A stretch of 64,000 nt of DNA from Candidatus Sulfotelmatobacter kueseliae. GTDB lineage: Bacteria > Acidobacteriota > Terriglobia > Terriglobales > Acidobacteriaceae. Below the pieces are notes generated by a model. The model was not told the DNA's origin and ran no database searches. It worked only from the letters and a program-made list of their open reading frames with translations. The stretch lies in contig OMOD01000007.1 of NCBI GenBank assembly GCA_900290255.1, positions 46,000 through 109,999 of the forward strand, given 5' to 3'. This document shows, in pieces, positions 47,364 through 57,730 of the stretch (position 1 is its first letter; every line of letters starts with the position of its first letter). A program made the position numbers and the translations under genes.

Positions 47364-48245
47364 TTAGGCGGCCGACTTCCTCTTTGCGGTTGAAGTGAGG
47401 TTCCTGGCAGAGGGTTTGGCCAGGAACTTCACCAGTGCGCTGTTGACTTCGTCAGCGTGAGTCCAGGCGATGTTGTGCGGACCGTCTTTGATGACGACGA
47501 GTTCCGCGCCGTTGATCAGCTTGGCCGTGCGCTTCCCAGCGGCGGAGAAGGGCACGATCCGGTCCGCGTCGCCGTGAATTACCAGCGTTGGAATGTCGAT
47601 CTTGGCCACATCATTGCGAAAATCTTCATGCCAGGTAGGGACGCAAGCGAGGCTAGCCGTGGCCGAAGCACTGGCGGCTACGTTCCAGCTTGCCGCGACC
47701 GCTTGTTCGCTGACGCGCTTCCCGAGATTAACATCAGTGTTGTAGAAATTCTTGAAGAACTCGGTGAAGAACGCGTAACGGTCCGCGACGATCACTTTCT
47801 GAATCCCTTCGAACACGCTGCCGTCAACGCCCTCGGGGTTGTCATCCGTCTTGAGTAGAAACGGCGGGACCCCGCTGATGATGACCGCCTTGCTCACGTC
47901 CTTCGATCCGAACTTTCCGATGTAGCGCGCCACTTCGCCGCCGCCCATGGAGAATCCGACCAAGGCAACACCCCGCAGCTTCAAGTGAGTGACGAGTTTG
48001 TGCAGATCTTCGGCGAAGGTGTCGTAGTTGTAGCCGGTAGTCGGCTGGCTGGACTTTCCAAACCCACGGCGGTCATAGGCGATGACGCGATAGCCGGCGG
48101 CCAGAAGCACCGGAATCTGCTTCTCCCACGACGCGCCGCTGAGCGGATATCCGTGGATCAGGACAACGGGCTGGCCTGAACCGTGATCTTCGTAATAGAG
48201 ACTGATCGAACCGGAATTCTCTCTTCCCACATCAACGTACGGCAT
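47364..48245 (-). CDS. Alpha/beta hydrolase (non-heme chloroperoxidase/esterase-like)
   Basis: VVLIHGYPLSGASWEKQIPVLLAAGYRVIAYDRRGFGKSSQP, ALVGFSMGGGEVARYI, HGDADRIVPF. Confidence 0.93.
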   Translation of the reverse strand: MPYVDVGRENSGSISLYYEDHGSGQPVVLIHGYPLSGASWEKQIPVLLAAGYRVIAYDRRGFGKSSQPTTGYNYDTFAEDLHKLVTHLKLRGVALVGFSMGGGEVARYIGKFGSKDVSKAVIISGVPPFLLKTDDNPEGVDGSVFEGIQKVIVADRYAFFTEFFKNFYNTDVNLGKRVSEQAVAASWNVAASASATASLACVPTWHEDFRNDVAKIDIPTLVIHGDADRIVPFSAAGKRTAKLINGAELVVIKDGPHNIAWTHADEVNSALVKFLAKPSARNLTSTAKRKSAA

Positions 48246-48440
48246 AAAGCTCCTCCTGACGAACTCTTTTGTGATTTCAAAACCGTGAAGGTTGGTTGGA
48301 TTCCCGGTGTTGCTTCTGTGCTAGATGGCGGCGGCTGTGTTCGGGATTCACTTTGAAACTGTGACCGGGGAAGTCCTTTCCGTGCCACTTATAAACTGAT
48401 CAGCTAACTCCTGCTAAACTCATGCGTTTGGAGGTGGAAC

Positions 48441-49622
48441 GTGCAAGGGGTCTATGTAGTCTCGGCGGTGCGGACACCGATCGGGAAGTTTGGCGGCTCG
48501 CTCGGGTCGCTGACCGCGGCGGATATGGGAGTGGTGGCGGCGAGGGCTGCGATGGAGCGGGCCGGAGTGCAACCGGAGCAGATTGAGGAGACGATCTTCG
48601 GCAACGCAAGACAAGCGGGGGGCGGACCGAATCCGGCGCGTCAGATCTCAGTGCGCAGCGGCGTCCCGCAGGAAGTTCCCGCGTTCACGGTGAACAAGGC
48701 GTGCGCTTCGGGGATGAAGTCGATCGCACTGGCGTATCAGGCAATTCTGTTGGGCGAGGCAAGTTGCATTCTGGCGGGCGGTACGGAATCGATGTCGCGG
48801 CTTCCTTATTATCTCGACGGCGCGCGCTGGGGATACCGGTTGGGGCATCAGGAACTGGTGGACGGAATGTATCGCGATGGATTCTTTTGCCCGCTGGCGA
48901 AGATGGTGATGGGCGAGACGGCAGAAGTGCTGGCCCAGCAGTACAAGATCACGCGCGAGGAACAGGATGAATACGCGCTGATGTCGCAAACCCGCGCGGC
49001 CCGGGCGATGGCGGCGGGGCGGTTCGAGGCGGAACTGGTTCCGGTGACGATTGAGGGTAAGAAAGGGACGACGACTTTCGCGCGCGATGAACATCCGTTT
49101 GCGGACGCAAGCATGGAGAAACTGGGCAAACTTGCTCCCGTGTTCTCGAAAACAGGGACAATTACGGCGGGAAATTCTTCCGGCATCACCGACGGCGCGG
49201 CGGCGGTGATTGTGGCCAGCGAATATTTCGTGAAGCAGAACAATCTGAAACCGCTGGCGCGAATCGCGGCGGTCACTTCGGCGGCCGTAGATCCGCGGAC
49301 CATGGGGATTGGGCCGGTTCCGGCGCTGCGCAAACTGGATGAAAAGCACGGGCTTAAGATGCATGATTTCGGGTTGATCGAATTGAACGAGGCATTTGCC
49401 GCGCAGGTGCTGGCCTGCGATCGTGAGCTGAATTTCAATCGCGAACGGCTCAACGTGAATGGCGGGGCAATCGCGCTGGGACATCCCATTGGCTGCACCG
49501 GGACGCGCATCACAGTCACGCTGCTGCATGAAATGCTGAAGCGGAATACGAAGCGTGGCGTGGCGACACTGTGCGTCAGCGGAGGTATGGGGATGGCGCT
49601 GGCGCTGGAAAACGCGGTGTGA
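48441..49622 (+). CDS. Acetyl-CoA C-acetyltransferase (thiolase)
   Basis: GTG start; VSAVRTPIGKFGGSLGSLTAADMG, NKACASGMKSIALAYQAI, GGAIALGHPIGCTGTRITVTLLHEM, CVSGGMGMALALE. Confidence 0.95.
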   Translation: MQGVYVVSAVRTPIGKFGGSLGSLTAADMGVVAARAAMERAGVQPEQIEETIFGNARQAGGGPNPARQISVRSGVPQEVPAFTVNKACASGMKSIALAYQAILLGEASCILAGGTESMSRLPYYLDGARWGYRLGHQELVDGMYRDGFFCPLAKMVMGETAEVLAQQYKITREEQDEYALMSQTRAARAMAAGRFEAELVPVTIEGKKGTTTFARDEHPFADASMEKLGKLAPVFSKTGTITAGNSSGITDGAAAVIVASEYFVKQNNLKPLARIAAVTSAAVDPRTMGIGPVPALRKLDEKHGLKMHDFGLIELNEAFAAQVLACDRELNFNRERLNVNGGAIALGHPIGCTGTRITVTLLHEMLKRNTKRGVATLCVSGGMGMALALENAV

Positions 49623-49823
49623 CCGTGCTGCGAATCTGTTCGAGGTTACGGCGGGCTACTCCAACTTCGACATGGGCAGCATCATGCAGCGCCGCAGTAG
49701 CCCATGGGAGCATCCATCGCCGCGATTCGACGGAAGGGACTTAACGCCGGGACCGCGTTTGCGCGACTAAAATCATCCCACTATACTTCTCTGCAGCGGT
49801 TCACTGCAACCGCCGGAGCAACG

Positions 49824-50603
49824 ATGTCCTTAACCGCGGTGATCGTGGACGACGAGCAGTTGGCCCGCGATGAACTCGCCTATCTGCTGAAGAATGCCGG
49901 CGACGTGAACGTCGTGGCCCAGGGCAAGAACGGCCTGGAAGCGGTCCACCTGATCAAGGAGCACAATCCGGATCTGGTTTTTCTGGACGTGCAGATGCCT
50001 GGGCTCGACGGCTTTGGAGTGATCAAGAAACTGCTCGAAAAGAAACTTCCTCTGCCCAAGATTGTCTTCGCCACAGCGTTCAATCAGTATGCGGTCAAAG
50101 CGTTCGAAGTAAACGCAGTGGACTATCTGCTGAAGCCCTTCGACAAGAAGCGCGTAGCCCAATCCGTCCAGAAGGCAAGAGCCCGGCACGAGGCTGGCGG
50201 CCTGCCTGCCGACAAGATTGACGCGCTGGTGCGGATGATCGAAGCACAGAAGCAGCCCGCATCTAAGATTCTGCTGAAAGCGCTGGGGCGCATGCTCCTG
50301 GTGGATCAGAAAGACATCTGCTACGCGTGGATTGAAGATGGCGTGATTACGGTGGTGACGGCCGGGCCGAGTGGCATGGAAGGACAATCGAACTGCCGGA
50401 CGCTGGAAGAACTATTGACCAGCCTAGATGGCAATCTTTTCTGGAGGGCGCACCGCTCCTATCTGGTCAACATCAACCGGATTCGCGAAGTTGTTCCCTG
50501 GTTCAAAAGTTCCTACCAGCTGCGGATGGACGACAAGAAGCAGAGCGAGATCCCAGTCAGCCGGGCTCAGACGAAGCGGCTGCGGGAGTTGTTCGGACTC
50601 TGA
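49824..50603 (+). CDS. LytTR-type response regulator (receiver + LytTR DNA-binding)
   Basis: ORF 49704..50603; likely ATG 49824: MSLTAVIVDDEQLARDELAYLL..., VFLDVQMPGLDGF, FWRAHRSYLVNINRIREVVPWF. Confidence 0.92.
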   Translation: MSLTAVIVDDEQLARDELAYLLKNAGDVNVVAQGKNGLEAVHLIKEHNPDLVFLDVQMPGLDGFGVIKKLLEKKLPLPKIVFATAFNQYAVKAFEVNAVDYLLKPFDKKRVAQSVQKARARHEAGGLPADKIDALVRMIEAQKQPASKILLKALGRMLLVDQKDICYAWIEDGVITVVTAGPSGMEGQSNCRTLEELLTSLDGNLFWRAHRSYLVNINRIREVVPWFKSSYQLRMDDKKQSEIPVSRAQTKRLRELFGL

Positions 50604-50839
50604 GTCTTCGCTTCTGCCGTTCCCATCATGCAAGTCAGGCCGGGCGGCGCGGGTATCAGCAGCGTGCCTTGATGAGGATCTGGCTGCCCGACTGTCTCCA
50701 CCAACGTGAAAGATCGTTAATCAACGTTCCCGTGTACATCTAAATTCCAAGCCCTCGGCGAACCAGCGGAGCAGTGCTCCGGACAAATCCGGAGGGCGGC
50801 CGAGAAAGGAAAACCACCCTCCGGTTCCCAAGGGGAAGA

Positions 50840-52072
50840 TCAAACCGTGAGCGCCTCCAGCGCCTGCCGGTCGCGGATCACCAGAGTTGGTCCTTCCACG
50901 TGAATCAAACGTCTTCTGCGCAGATCGCTCAACAACCGCGTGACCGTCTCGCGCGACGAGCCGATGCGCTGGGCCATTTCTTCGTGGGTCATAAAGGTAT
51001 GGATGCGAGTCTGGCTGTCTCCCGAGTCCTTGGCCGGCGGCTGCGACAACAGAAGCCTGGCCAGCTTGCCTGCTGAAGAACGGGTGAGCACCAGATCATG
51101 AATGTCGCGATAGGCCAAGTGGTAATCGCGGCTTAGAGACTGGGCCGCGCGCACGCTGACTTCGCTGCGAGCCTGCATCAGTTCCAGAAGGTGCACGCGG
51201 TCCACGAAGTTCAACTGGCAGGGCGTAGCGGTTTCGGCCGTGACCTCATACCCGGCGCCCGAGATCGCTGCGCTCAAGCCCATGGCCTCTCCGGCCTCCG
51301 CAGTCTTGAGGATGAGGATCTTTCCTTCGCGCGAGGTAGTGGAGAGATTCACCCTGCCGGAGCAGAGGATGAACATGCCGCGGGGACTCTGCCCCTCCAC
51401 GAACAGGATGGCTCCTGCCGGCAACGTGCTCTTGTGACTGACTTGATTCAGAGACGACAGGACCGAAGGAGAGAAGCCGCAGAAAAAGTCAGGGTGCGCA
51501 GTGGGGCATTCGGTGCAGTCTTCGATGATGTTCAGTCCATAAGGGGCCTTCATGTCGGTTTCTCCGTCGAAGTCCCGCCTGAATTTGCCAAAGCACAGCG
51601 GGCGAGCCGCGGTTGCGATTCCGCCCAAATGGTGGGAACTGGCCAGCAAGGCACGAGCGTGAGCGCGGGTGTCGCTGTGCGAGCTTTGAGCCGCTGCGAG
51701 CAGATCCCAGGCAGCGCTCGGCTCTTCCCGTAGTTCCCATTCGACCCAGCAAGCAAACAGGTAGAGAGGATCAATTTCGGACGCCTGAACCTCGGAGGTG
51801 GCGGAGGGGCTGATCTCAAGTCTGGTAGCGGAAGTGTTCAGCGTTTCATTTCGCGGGGGAATCGTGTCGTCCAGGAGAGGATGGACATATTCGCCGGCAC
51901 GCCGGCAACGTTGAGGATTGGCCGCTGGCACCTGCACGCGAAAGGCTTGCGAGACGACGGCGGGGCCCACAGACTGACATTTGCTGGTCGCGAACACAGC
52001 TACACTCCATCGGGCCTGCACCGTACACCAAGCTTCAGTTTTCAGGGGAAGGCCAGATCCGTCTTCGCACAT
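50840..52072 (-). CDS. Crp/Fnr family regulator (core from 51553; ORF has N-terminal extension)
   Basis: Core MKAPYGLNIIEDCTECPTAHPDFFCGFSPSVLSSLNQVSHKSTLPAGAILFVEGQSPRGMFILCSGRV...; HTH THEEMAQRIGSSRETVTRLLSDLRRRRLI. The start is uncertain. Confidence 0.88.
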   Translation of the reverse strand: MCEDGSGLPLKTEAWCTVQARWSVAVFATSKCQSVGPAVVSQAFRVQVPAANPQRCRRAGEYVHPLLDDTIPPRNETLNTSATRLEISPSATSEVQASEIDPLYLFACWVEWELREEPSAAWDLLAAAQSSHSDTRAHARALLASSHHLGGIATAARPLCFGKFRRDFDGETDMKAPYGLNIIEDCTECPTAHPDFFCGFSPSVLSSLNQVSHKSTLPAGAILFVEGQSPRGMFILCSGRVNLSTTSREGKILILKTAEAGEAMGLSAAISGAGYEVTAETATPCQLNFVDRVHLLELMQARSEVSVRAAQSLSRDYHLAYRDIHDLVLTRSSAGKLARLLLSQPPAKDSGDSQTRIHTFMTHEEMAQRIGSSRETVTRLLSDLRRRRLIHVEGPTLVIRDRQALEALTV

Positions 52073-52164
52073 GGCCGAGACCCGAGTTCGGCCTAAGGCA
52101 AAGGACGTGGTGCTTGTGCAAGTGATGTTCCCAAAATGCGGCGGACGGGGTAACGGGAACTTCC

Positions 52165-52188
52165 CTGTTTGGAACAGTTTCGAAACAG
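52165..52188. promoter_or_regulatory. Overlapping palindromes CTGTTTGGAACAGTTTCGAAACAG
   Basis: CTGTT-TGG-AACAG and GTTTCGAAAC dyads between the sigma-54 regulator stop and the Crp/Fnr ORF. Confidence 0.35.
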
Positions 52189-52245
52189 CACCCGCCCACC
52201 ATTTTTCGGGAACTGCCGAAAAGTCGGCAACCTGCCGATTAGCCG

Positions 52246-54291
52246 TCAGCTATCGTGAGTGCCGGACTTTCGTTGCCGTTTGGGAGACGGGAATGATCGC
52301 GGATCGGAATAGTCCTGCCGGGTGATTTTCAGGCGCTGCATCTTCGACTGCAGGGTGGTGCGCTTCAAGCCCAGGCGATGGGCGGCGCCGTTTGGTCCCG
52401 ACACCACACCTTGGGTTTCGCGCAGCACGCGGATGATGTGCTGGCGCTCCGCACGGTCGAGACTGTGGGCAGGCTCGCCACCGAGTTGCGGTTTCTCGGC
52501 ATGCAATTCCCACAACGGAACCTGCAGAGCTCTGCCTTCACTCAGGATGAAGGATCGTTCCATCAGGTTCTCGAGTTCGCGTACGTTGCCCGGCCAGGAC
52601 CACGCTGCCAAAGCCTGCATGGTCTGCTTGGGAACGGTTTCGACGTGGCGATCCATGCGCGCGGCGAGCTTGCGCACAAAGTAGCGAACCAGCAAAGGGA
52701 TGTCCTCGCGCCGTTCCCGCAGCGGCGGAACGCGAATGGGAAACACATTGAGACGGTAAAACAGGTCACTGCGAAACTCGCGGTTGGCCACGCTGCCGGC
52801 CAGGTCGCGATTGGTGGCCGCGATCAGGCGCAGGTTCACTTTGATGGTGTGCGTGCTGCCCAGACGCTCGAACTCGTGGTCCTGGAGTACCCGCAGGAGC
52901 TTGGGCTGCAGCTCGAGGGAGATTTCGCCCACCTCGTCGAGGAATAAAGTGCCGCCGTCGGCAAGCTCCAAGCGCCCGACCTTGCGGACGACCGCACCCG
53001 TGAAAGCTCCCTTTTCATGGCCGAACAACTCGCTCTCCAGCAGCCCCGTGGGAATGGCAGCGCAGTTGACCTTGATGAAGGGCTTCTCCTGGCGTCGGCT
53101 CAACCGGTGGATGGCGCGGGCCACGAGCTCCTTGCCGGTGCCGGTTTCTCCCAGAATCAGAACTGTGGCGTCGCTGGCGGCGACCGTGGCTACCTGATCG
53201 AGTACCTGCTTGAGGGCGCGACTCTCGCCCACGATCTCCGTGAGCGAACCATGCGAAGGAGTTTCGCCCTCCAGATATTTCTTCTTTTCGTCCAGACGTT
53301 GTTGCAGGGCGTCAATCTCGATGGCCGCGCGCTGATTCTCAATGGCGATGGCAAGCTGCATGGCGACCTGGTTCAGCAAGGGCAAATCGTCGGGATGAAA
53401 CGCGTTCGGGCGGGTGCTGCCAAGGAGCAAAACGCCCAGCGGTCCCTTCGGCCGCAGGAGTGGGACACAACAGAGGGACCTTATGCCTTCCGCCAGGAGC
53501 TTCTTCGCAATCTCGGCGTCAAAGCCCTGCAGCTGTTCCCGGGAGAAAATCATGGAGGTGCGCGCCTCGAGCGCGCGGCCTCCCGGACTAGTGTGCGGGT
53601 TGATTTGAATATCCGTTAGCAGACCCTTACCCAGAGGGAAGTCCTCCGACTGCCGGACCAGGAGATCTGTGGCAGGGTCATGCAGCTCGAATCCGGCGTA
53701 CTCCTGGCGCAGGACGCGCCTAATGCGGGCCGAAATCGTGGGGAAGACCTGGGGAACGTTCCAGTTCGACGCCAGGATGCTGCTTACCTCCAGCAACATC
53801 TGCAGGCGCGCCATCTGGTTCTTTAGGCTCCCGGTCAGATCGCGGAGCAAATCCTCCATCTTTTTCTGCTGAGTAAGGTTGAATACCATCACACCGATCC
53901 GGGTGACGGCGCCGGTCCCATCTTTGATGGGGAGATAGTGCACAATCCAGCGGCTATCCTCCTCCTTGGTGAGGGGCTTGCCTGGCACATCGAATGTGAC
54001 GGGATTCCCCGTGACGAGAGCACGGCGAAACTCGGGTTCAAGCAGATCGGCGAAGTCGTCGCCGAGGATTTGGCGCGCCGTCTTGCCTGAATGATCCGCC
54101 GCTGATGCTCCGTTCATCTTCGCCAGAGTGTCGTTAATGGCGAGATAGCGAAACTCCGGATCGAGGATGCAAAGCCCCACGGTGGATGAACCGAAATAGG
54201 CCGCCAGCAGCTTCTCCGGATCGGTGAGAGCTTCAGGGTGAGCGACCGGGAACAGACTGCCGGCTCCGGGGCCGCTCGGTTCATCCGGCAT
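52246..54291 (-). CDS. Sigma-54-dependent regulator: PAS + GAF + AAA+ + Fis HTH
   Basis: [75 protein letters not shown]-term [19 protein letters not shown]. Confidence 0.95.
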   Translation of the reverse strand: MPDEPSGPGAGSLFPVAHPEALTDPEKLLAAYFGSSTVGLCILDPEFRYLAINDTLAKMNGASAADHSGKTARQILGDDFADLLEPEFRRALVTGNPVTFDVPGKPLTKEEDSRWIVHYLPIKDGTGAVTRIGVMVFNLTQQKKMEDLLRDLTGSLKNQMARLQMLLEVSSILASNWNVPQVFPTISARIRRVLRQEYAGFELHDPATDLLVRQSEDFPLGKGLLTDIQINPHTSPGGRALEARTSMIFSREQLQGFDAEIAKKLLAEGIRSLCCVPLLRPKGPLGVLLLGSTRPNAFHPDDLPLLNQVAMQLAIAIENQRAAIEIDALQQRLDEKKKYLEGETPSHGSLTEIVGESRALKQVLDQVATVAASDATVLILGETGTGKELVARAIHRLSRRQEKPFIKVNCAAIPTGLLESELFGHEKGAFTGAVVRKVGRLELADGGTLFLDEVGEISLELQPKLLRVLQDHEFERLGSTHTIKVNLRLIAATNRDLAGSVANREFRSDLFYRLNVFPIRVPPLRERREDIPLLVRYFVRKLAARMDRHVETVPKQTMQALAAWSWPGNVRELENLMERSFILSEGRALQVPLWELHAEKPQLGGEPAHSLDRAERQHIIRVLRETQGVVSGPNGAAHRLGLKRTTLQSKMQRLKITRQDYSDPRSFPSPKRQRKSGTHDS

Positions 54292-54712
54292 GGTAAAACC
54301 TCGGGCCGCGGAACTGGATTGCCGGTTTCAATCGCCCTGCACAGCCATTTGCTGGAAGCGATGATGAGGAAGTGAATCTGATGCAATGGCAACCGATAAG
54401 AGCGGGGGAGCGCTGAAGCCGGGTGACGAAGTCATCGCCTCCCTGGCAGCGGGGAGACAAAACCGCGGCCCTACCTGCAACTGGGCTGCGGCGCAACAAC
54501 GCGGGTTGCAAACGTGACGCGCTTCCGGTGTACAGAATAATATCTTTGTCCGCCCTTCAAGGAGGACATGTCCGTCCAGCCAGAAATTGCCGCCCATTAT
54601 ATGCAAGTTGTCAAACAGGAATATCTCCTCTTGAATTCCTGTACGGTTTTCGTAACAAACGGGAAACCATCTACCGGACCGAGCGGTCGTTCGGGAGGGG
54701 GAGACTTGCGAG

Positions 54713-54997
54713 TTGCTCCGAAGCAACGGCCTGCGGAACTATAATCTTGACGTGGCCCGAGGCTGGGAGAGCAAATCTGTGGAGGCGCAGCAGGCCGAAG
54801 CTGAGGAGAAACGGGCGCCGACCCGGCCTCCAGTGACGCCCGAGGAGGCCGCACGCTGCCGGGAAAAGGAGAATCTACGGCTTGCGCGCCAGAGAGTTCT
54901 GCAGCAGATGGCAGCGAGCCCGAATCCCCGGCACCGCAAGCTGATGCAAGATTCCCTCGCTGATCTGGAGGAGAAGCTGCGCAGGCTGGAAAAGTGA
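54713..54997 (+). CDS. Small charged hypothetical protein (true start probably internal)
   Basis: VARGWESKSVEAQQAEAEEKRAPTRPPVTPEEAARCREKENLRLARQRVLQQMAASPNPRHRKLMQDSLADLEEKLRRLEK; protein-like composition. Confidence 0.55.
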   Translation: MLRSNGLRNYNLDVARGWESKSVEAQQAEAEEKRAPTRPPVTPEEAARCREKENLRLARQRVLQQMAASPNPRHRKLMQDSLADLEEKLRRLEK

Positions 54998-55080
54998 GAT
55001 GGCGGACCTCAGACCTCAACCTTCAGATATTGGGTCTGAGACCCGAGGTCTGCGTAATGTCCTGTCTTGCGGAAATAACC

Positions 55081-55130
55081 ATGTGGGGACAGCCGCCCTC
55101 GGCTGTCCGGTCGAGCGAACCTCGACGGCG
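55081..55130 (+). repeat. Palindromic element family P1, copy B
   Basis: ATGTGGGGACAGCCGCCCTCGGCTGTCCGGTCGAGCGAACCTCGACGGCG: stems GGACAGCCG/CGGCTGTCC and GTCGAG/CTCGAC. Confidence 0.8.
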
Positions 55131-55213
55131 AAGTCCTTCCGAGCACCAAGACCTGAAATCTTACCGAGGTTCGAGGTCCGACGCCAGGACCGGTCACGTA
55201 TAATGATGGCCTT

Positions 55214-55459
55214 ATGACAGCCTACGTTTACGTTTCTCTCAAGAAGAGCGTTCTCGATCCTCAGGGCAAGACGATCCAAGGCGCGTTAAACAAGATGGGA
55301 TATAAAGGACTGGGGAGCGTTCGCCAGGGAAAGTATTTCGAAATCATGCTCGATCAGGGAATCTCGCGGGAAGAGGCGCATAGCGAGATCGAACGGATCG
55401 CCCGCGAAGTGTTGACCAACCCGGTGATCGAAGAGTACCGATTCTCGCTGGCAGACTAG
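55214..55459 (+). CDS. purS: Phosphoribosylformylglycinamidine synthase subunit PurS
   Basis: MTAYVYVSLKKSVLDPQGKTIQGALNKMGYKGLGSVRQGKYFEIMLD...REVLTNPVIEEYRF. Confidence 0.92.
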   Translation: MTAYVYVSLKKSVLDPQGKTIQGALNKMGYKGLGSVRQGKYFEIMLDQGISREEAHSEIERIAREVLTNPVIEEYRFSLAD

Positions 55460-55474
55460 GAATCGGACGGGCTA

Positions 55475-57070
55475 TCAAGCCTCGGGCAGTTCCAGGGAGA
55501 TCGCTTTCCTGAGTCGCCGCAGTACCAGGGCTAGAGCCCCAATCCCCGCGAACCAGATGGCAAAGGCAACGTCCACCACCCACCGGGGCGCCTCGCCTAC
55601 CCGCCGCAGCAGGAACGGCAGAAAATTCCAGGTTGTGATGTGCACATAGTCCCACGAGTCATAAGTCATGGTTTCAGTGTTGAGTCCCCAGGCATCCATC
55701 TTGCCTAGCGCGAAGGCAGCGATGTTCTTGAAGCGCAGCGCGATCACAAACGTGGGATGGCCTAATTCTTCCATCTGGTAGATCTCGAGCGGCAGCCAGA
55801 AGGCCAGCGACGCAATCTGAACGATGAGGCTGGCCGCGACCAGGACAATGCCCGCGCGCCAGATCCATCGGCCAAGACTCGCGCGATACCGCACCAGCAG
55901 GGGAACTGCCAGGAACGCGGCCATCTCTACTGCGGTCGAAACGTAGCGGTCGCCCCAGGCAAAGTCGCCCGCCCAGTATGTATAACGCGCATAGAAGCTG
56001 ATGTAGCCGACCAGCAGCAAAAGCGACGTCACGGCATACGCTCGAACTTCGGCCTCTAGGCGCTTCCAAAGCAGAACGAAGAGCACGAGAGCGAGAACGA
56101 GCAGAGGGTCAAACAGGAAGATTGATTTCTCGGGCTGGAACAGTGCTCCGAGAACGCCTTCGTGAAACGGCGTGCTCCAGGGAAAATTCGCGGGCAGACT
56201 GGGATCCTGCATGCGCTGCACTTTCGCGAAAAGTGGGACGTAAGTTCCGGTCCACGAGCCGAAACGATAGAAATTGTAAGCGCGCTCGCAGAAAACGAAG
56301 AAGCCATAGACGGGCGCGGCAATCTTGCAGTAATCGAGAAGGCGCTGCCACAGCGCGCGGCCGCGCACCTGGTCGAACCACAGCACGATCGGCACCAGGG
56401 CGCAGCCTGCCATCAGGTCGAGGCCGGTCGTCAGGCGAGTCTGCAGGTTGAGGCCGAACGCTGCAGTGCCGATGAAGAGTGCCCGGCGGCTGCCCGTGCG
56501 CAGCCATTCGTATTCAAACGAGAATCCCACCAGGGTCAGAAGCATGATGTAGTTGTTCTCCATCATGTTCTGCGTGTAGTGCAGATGGGTGGTGCAGAAC
56601 AGCAATGCCAGCACACCGGCAACCGACTCCTTGACCCCGAAGCGCAACTGCCGGAGCAGCCGAAACGCGATCAGCGCGGTCAGCACGTTCACCAGGATAT
56701 TGGTGCTGTAGCTGACGACAATGCTCCGTACGGTGGGATCGTCCTCATATTCAGAGAAGATGGGCCAGTGCGCGATCCACGTCCCCACCACGTCGGCCGG
56801 CAGCATGAGCAGGGACTGGCCGATGCCAAACTGGCTGTAAATCCGCCCGCCACGTCCCGGTATCCCGAACTCGGGATACTCAGCGGGCAGCACCTGCGGT
56901 TGCGAAGTCCAGAGCCAGTGCGTCGTCTGCAGACGGTGAGTGGTGTCGGAAGTAGCCAGTTCGCCCGATTGCACGACAAAGGCGAGCAGGCCCGCCGTCA
57001 GACAGAGAAGAAATAGAGGATCGCGAAACCACCGTCCCAAGCAGGAGGTCATCGCTATGGATGGTAACAA
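55475..57070 (-). CDS. Polytopic membrane protein, GT39/mannosyltransferase-like
   Basis: 531 aa with many hydrophobic helices; SDTTHRLQTTHWLWTSQ, ARYTYWAGDFAWGDRY resemble glycosyltransferase-39-like membrane proteins. Confidence 0.6.
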   Translation of the reverse strand: MLPSIAMTSCLGRWFRDPLFLLCLTAGLLAFVVQSGELATSDTTHRLQTTHWLWTSQPQVLPAEYPEFGIPGRGGRIYSQFGIGQSLLMLPADVVGTWIAHWPIFSEYEDDPTVRSIVVSYSTNILVNVLTALIAFRLLRQLRFGVKESVAGVLALLFCTTHLHYTQNMMENNYIMLLTLVGFSFEYEWLRTGSRRALFIGTAAFGLNLQTRLTTGLDLMAGCALVPIVLWFDQVRGRALWQRLLDYCKIAAPVYGFFVFCERAYNFYRFGSWTGTYVPLFAKVQRMQDPSLPANFPWSTPFHEGVLGALFQPEKSIFLFDPLLVLALVLFVLLWKRLEAEVRAYAVTSLLLLVGYISFYARYTYWAGDFAWGDRYVSTAVEMAAFLAVPLLVRYRASLGRWIWRAGIVLVAASLIVQIASLAFWLPLEIYQMEELGHPTFVIALRFKNIAAFALGKMDAWGLNTETMTYDSWDYVHITTWNFLPFLLRRVGEAPRWVVDVAFAIWFAGIGALALVLRRLRKAISLELPEA

Positions 57071-57165
57071 AACCGGGCGGCGGACCTGCTTGGATTGTCA
57101 TTCGGAGCGGAAGGGATGGGATCGTGGAGTCCCATGCTTCGCAAGGCAGGCGAGGCGTCCGAGAG

Positions 57166-57198
57166 CTTTTGGGTGGCGCAGCGCTTCAGCGCTGCGAT
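57166..57198. repeat. REP palindrome, left flank of RAYT
   Basis: CTTTTGGGTGGCGCAGCGCTTCAGCGCTGCGAT; near-exact inverted copy of 57731-57764 (1-nt indel). Confidence 0.85.
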
Positions 57199-57681
57199 TC
57201 AAGCTGTTAAGGTGGCCGGCTTCAGCCGCTGGGGTACCTCGTCCATCGCAAACTCCGGCCGCGCCGAAATGTAGGGATAGTCAGCGAGTGCGGTCACCAA
57301 CCCCTGCTTTATTGGATTTTGCCGGATATATTGTTTGAAGTTGTAATAGTCTTCCGCTCCGCGAACGCGCCGGTCGCAGAAACTCTTCTCCCAGATTTCG
57401 CTGACGAATCCCAGCTCTTTTTTCGCCCGATAGGAAAATCCTCCCTTGATCAATTGCAGAGATCGTTCGAGGCTGACCGCGGGTGAAATCAGCAGGTGAA
57501 AGTGATCGGGCATCAGCACAAATTCGTGCAGCAGATAGTTCTTGTGGTCTCGGTAGTGGAACAGCACTTCCACAAAGAGCCGTGCCATCGGATCTTTGCG
57601 AAACAGCGGTGTTCGTTGAGCGGTGGAAGCGGTGATGAAGTAAACGCTGTATCCGGTATTGCCTCGGGGCGGTGCGGCCAT
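57199..57681 (-). mobile_element. REP-associated tyrosine transposase (RAYT; Y1_Tnp/IS200-like)
   Basis: YSVYFITASTAQRTPLFRKD..., EFVLMPDHFHLLISP (HUH), YIRQNPIKQGLV; flanked by inverted REP-like palindromes. Confidence 0.92.
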
Positions 57682-57730
57682 AAGTACCTCAGTACCTCGG
57701 CGGCTAAAGCCGTTCTTTCATAGCCAATCT

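Noticed and set aside
47138-47398. Small ORFs with PALSEVEG / SPFDFAQG peptides
   Set aside because: Translations of an intergenic repeat, not genes.
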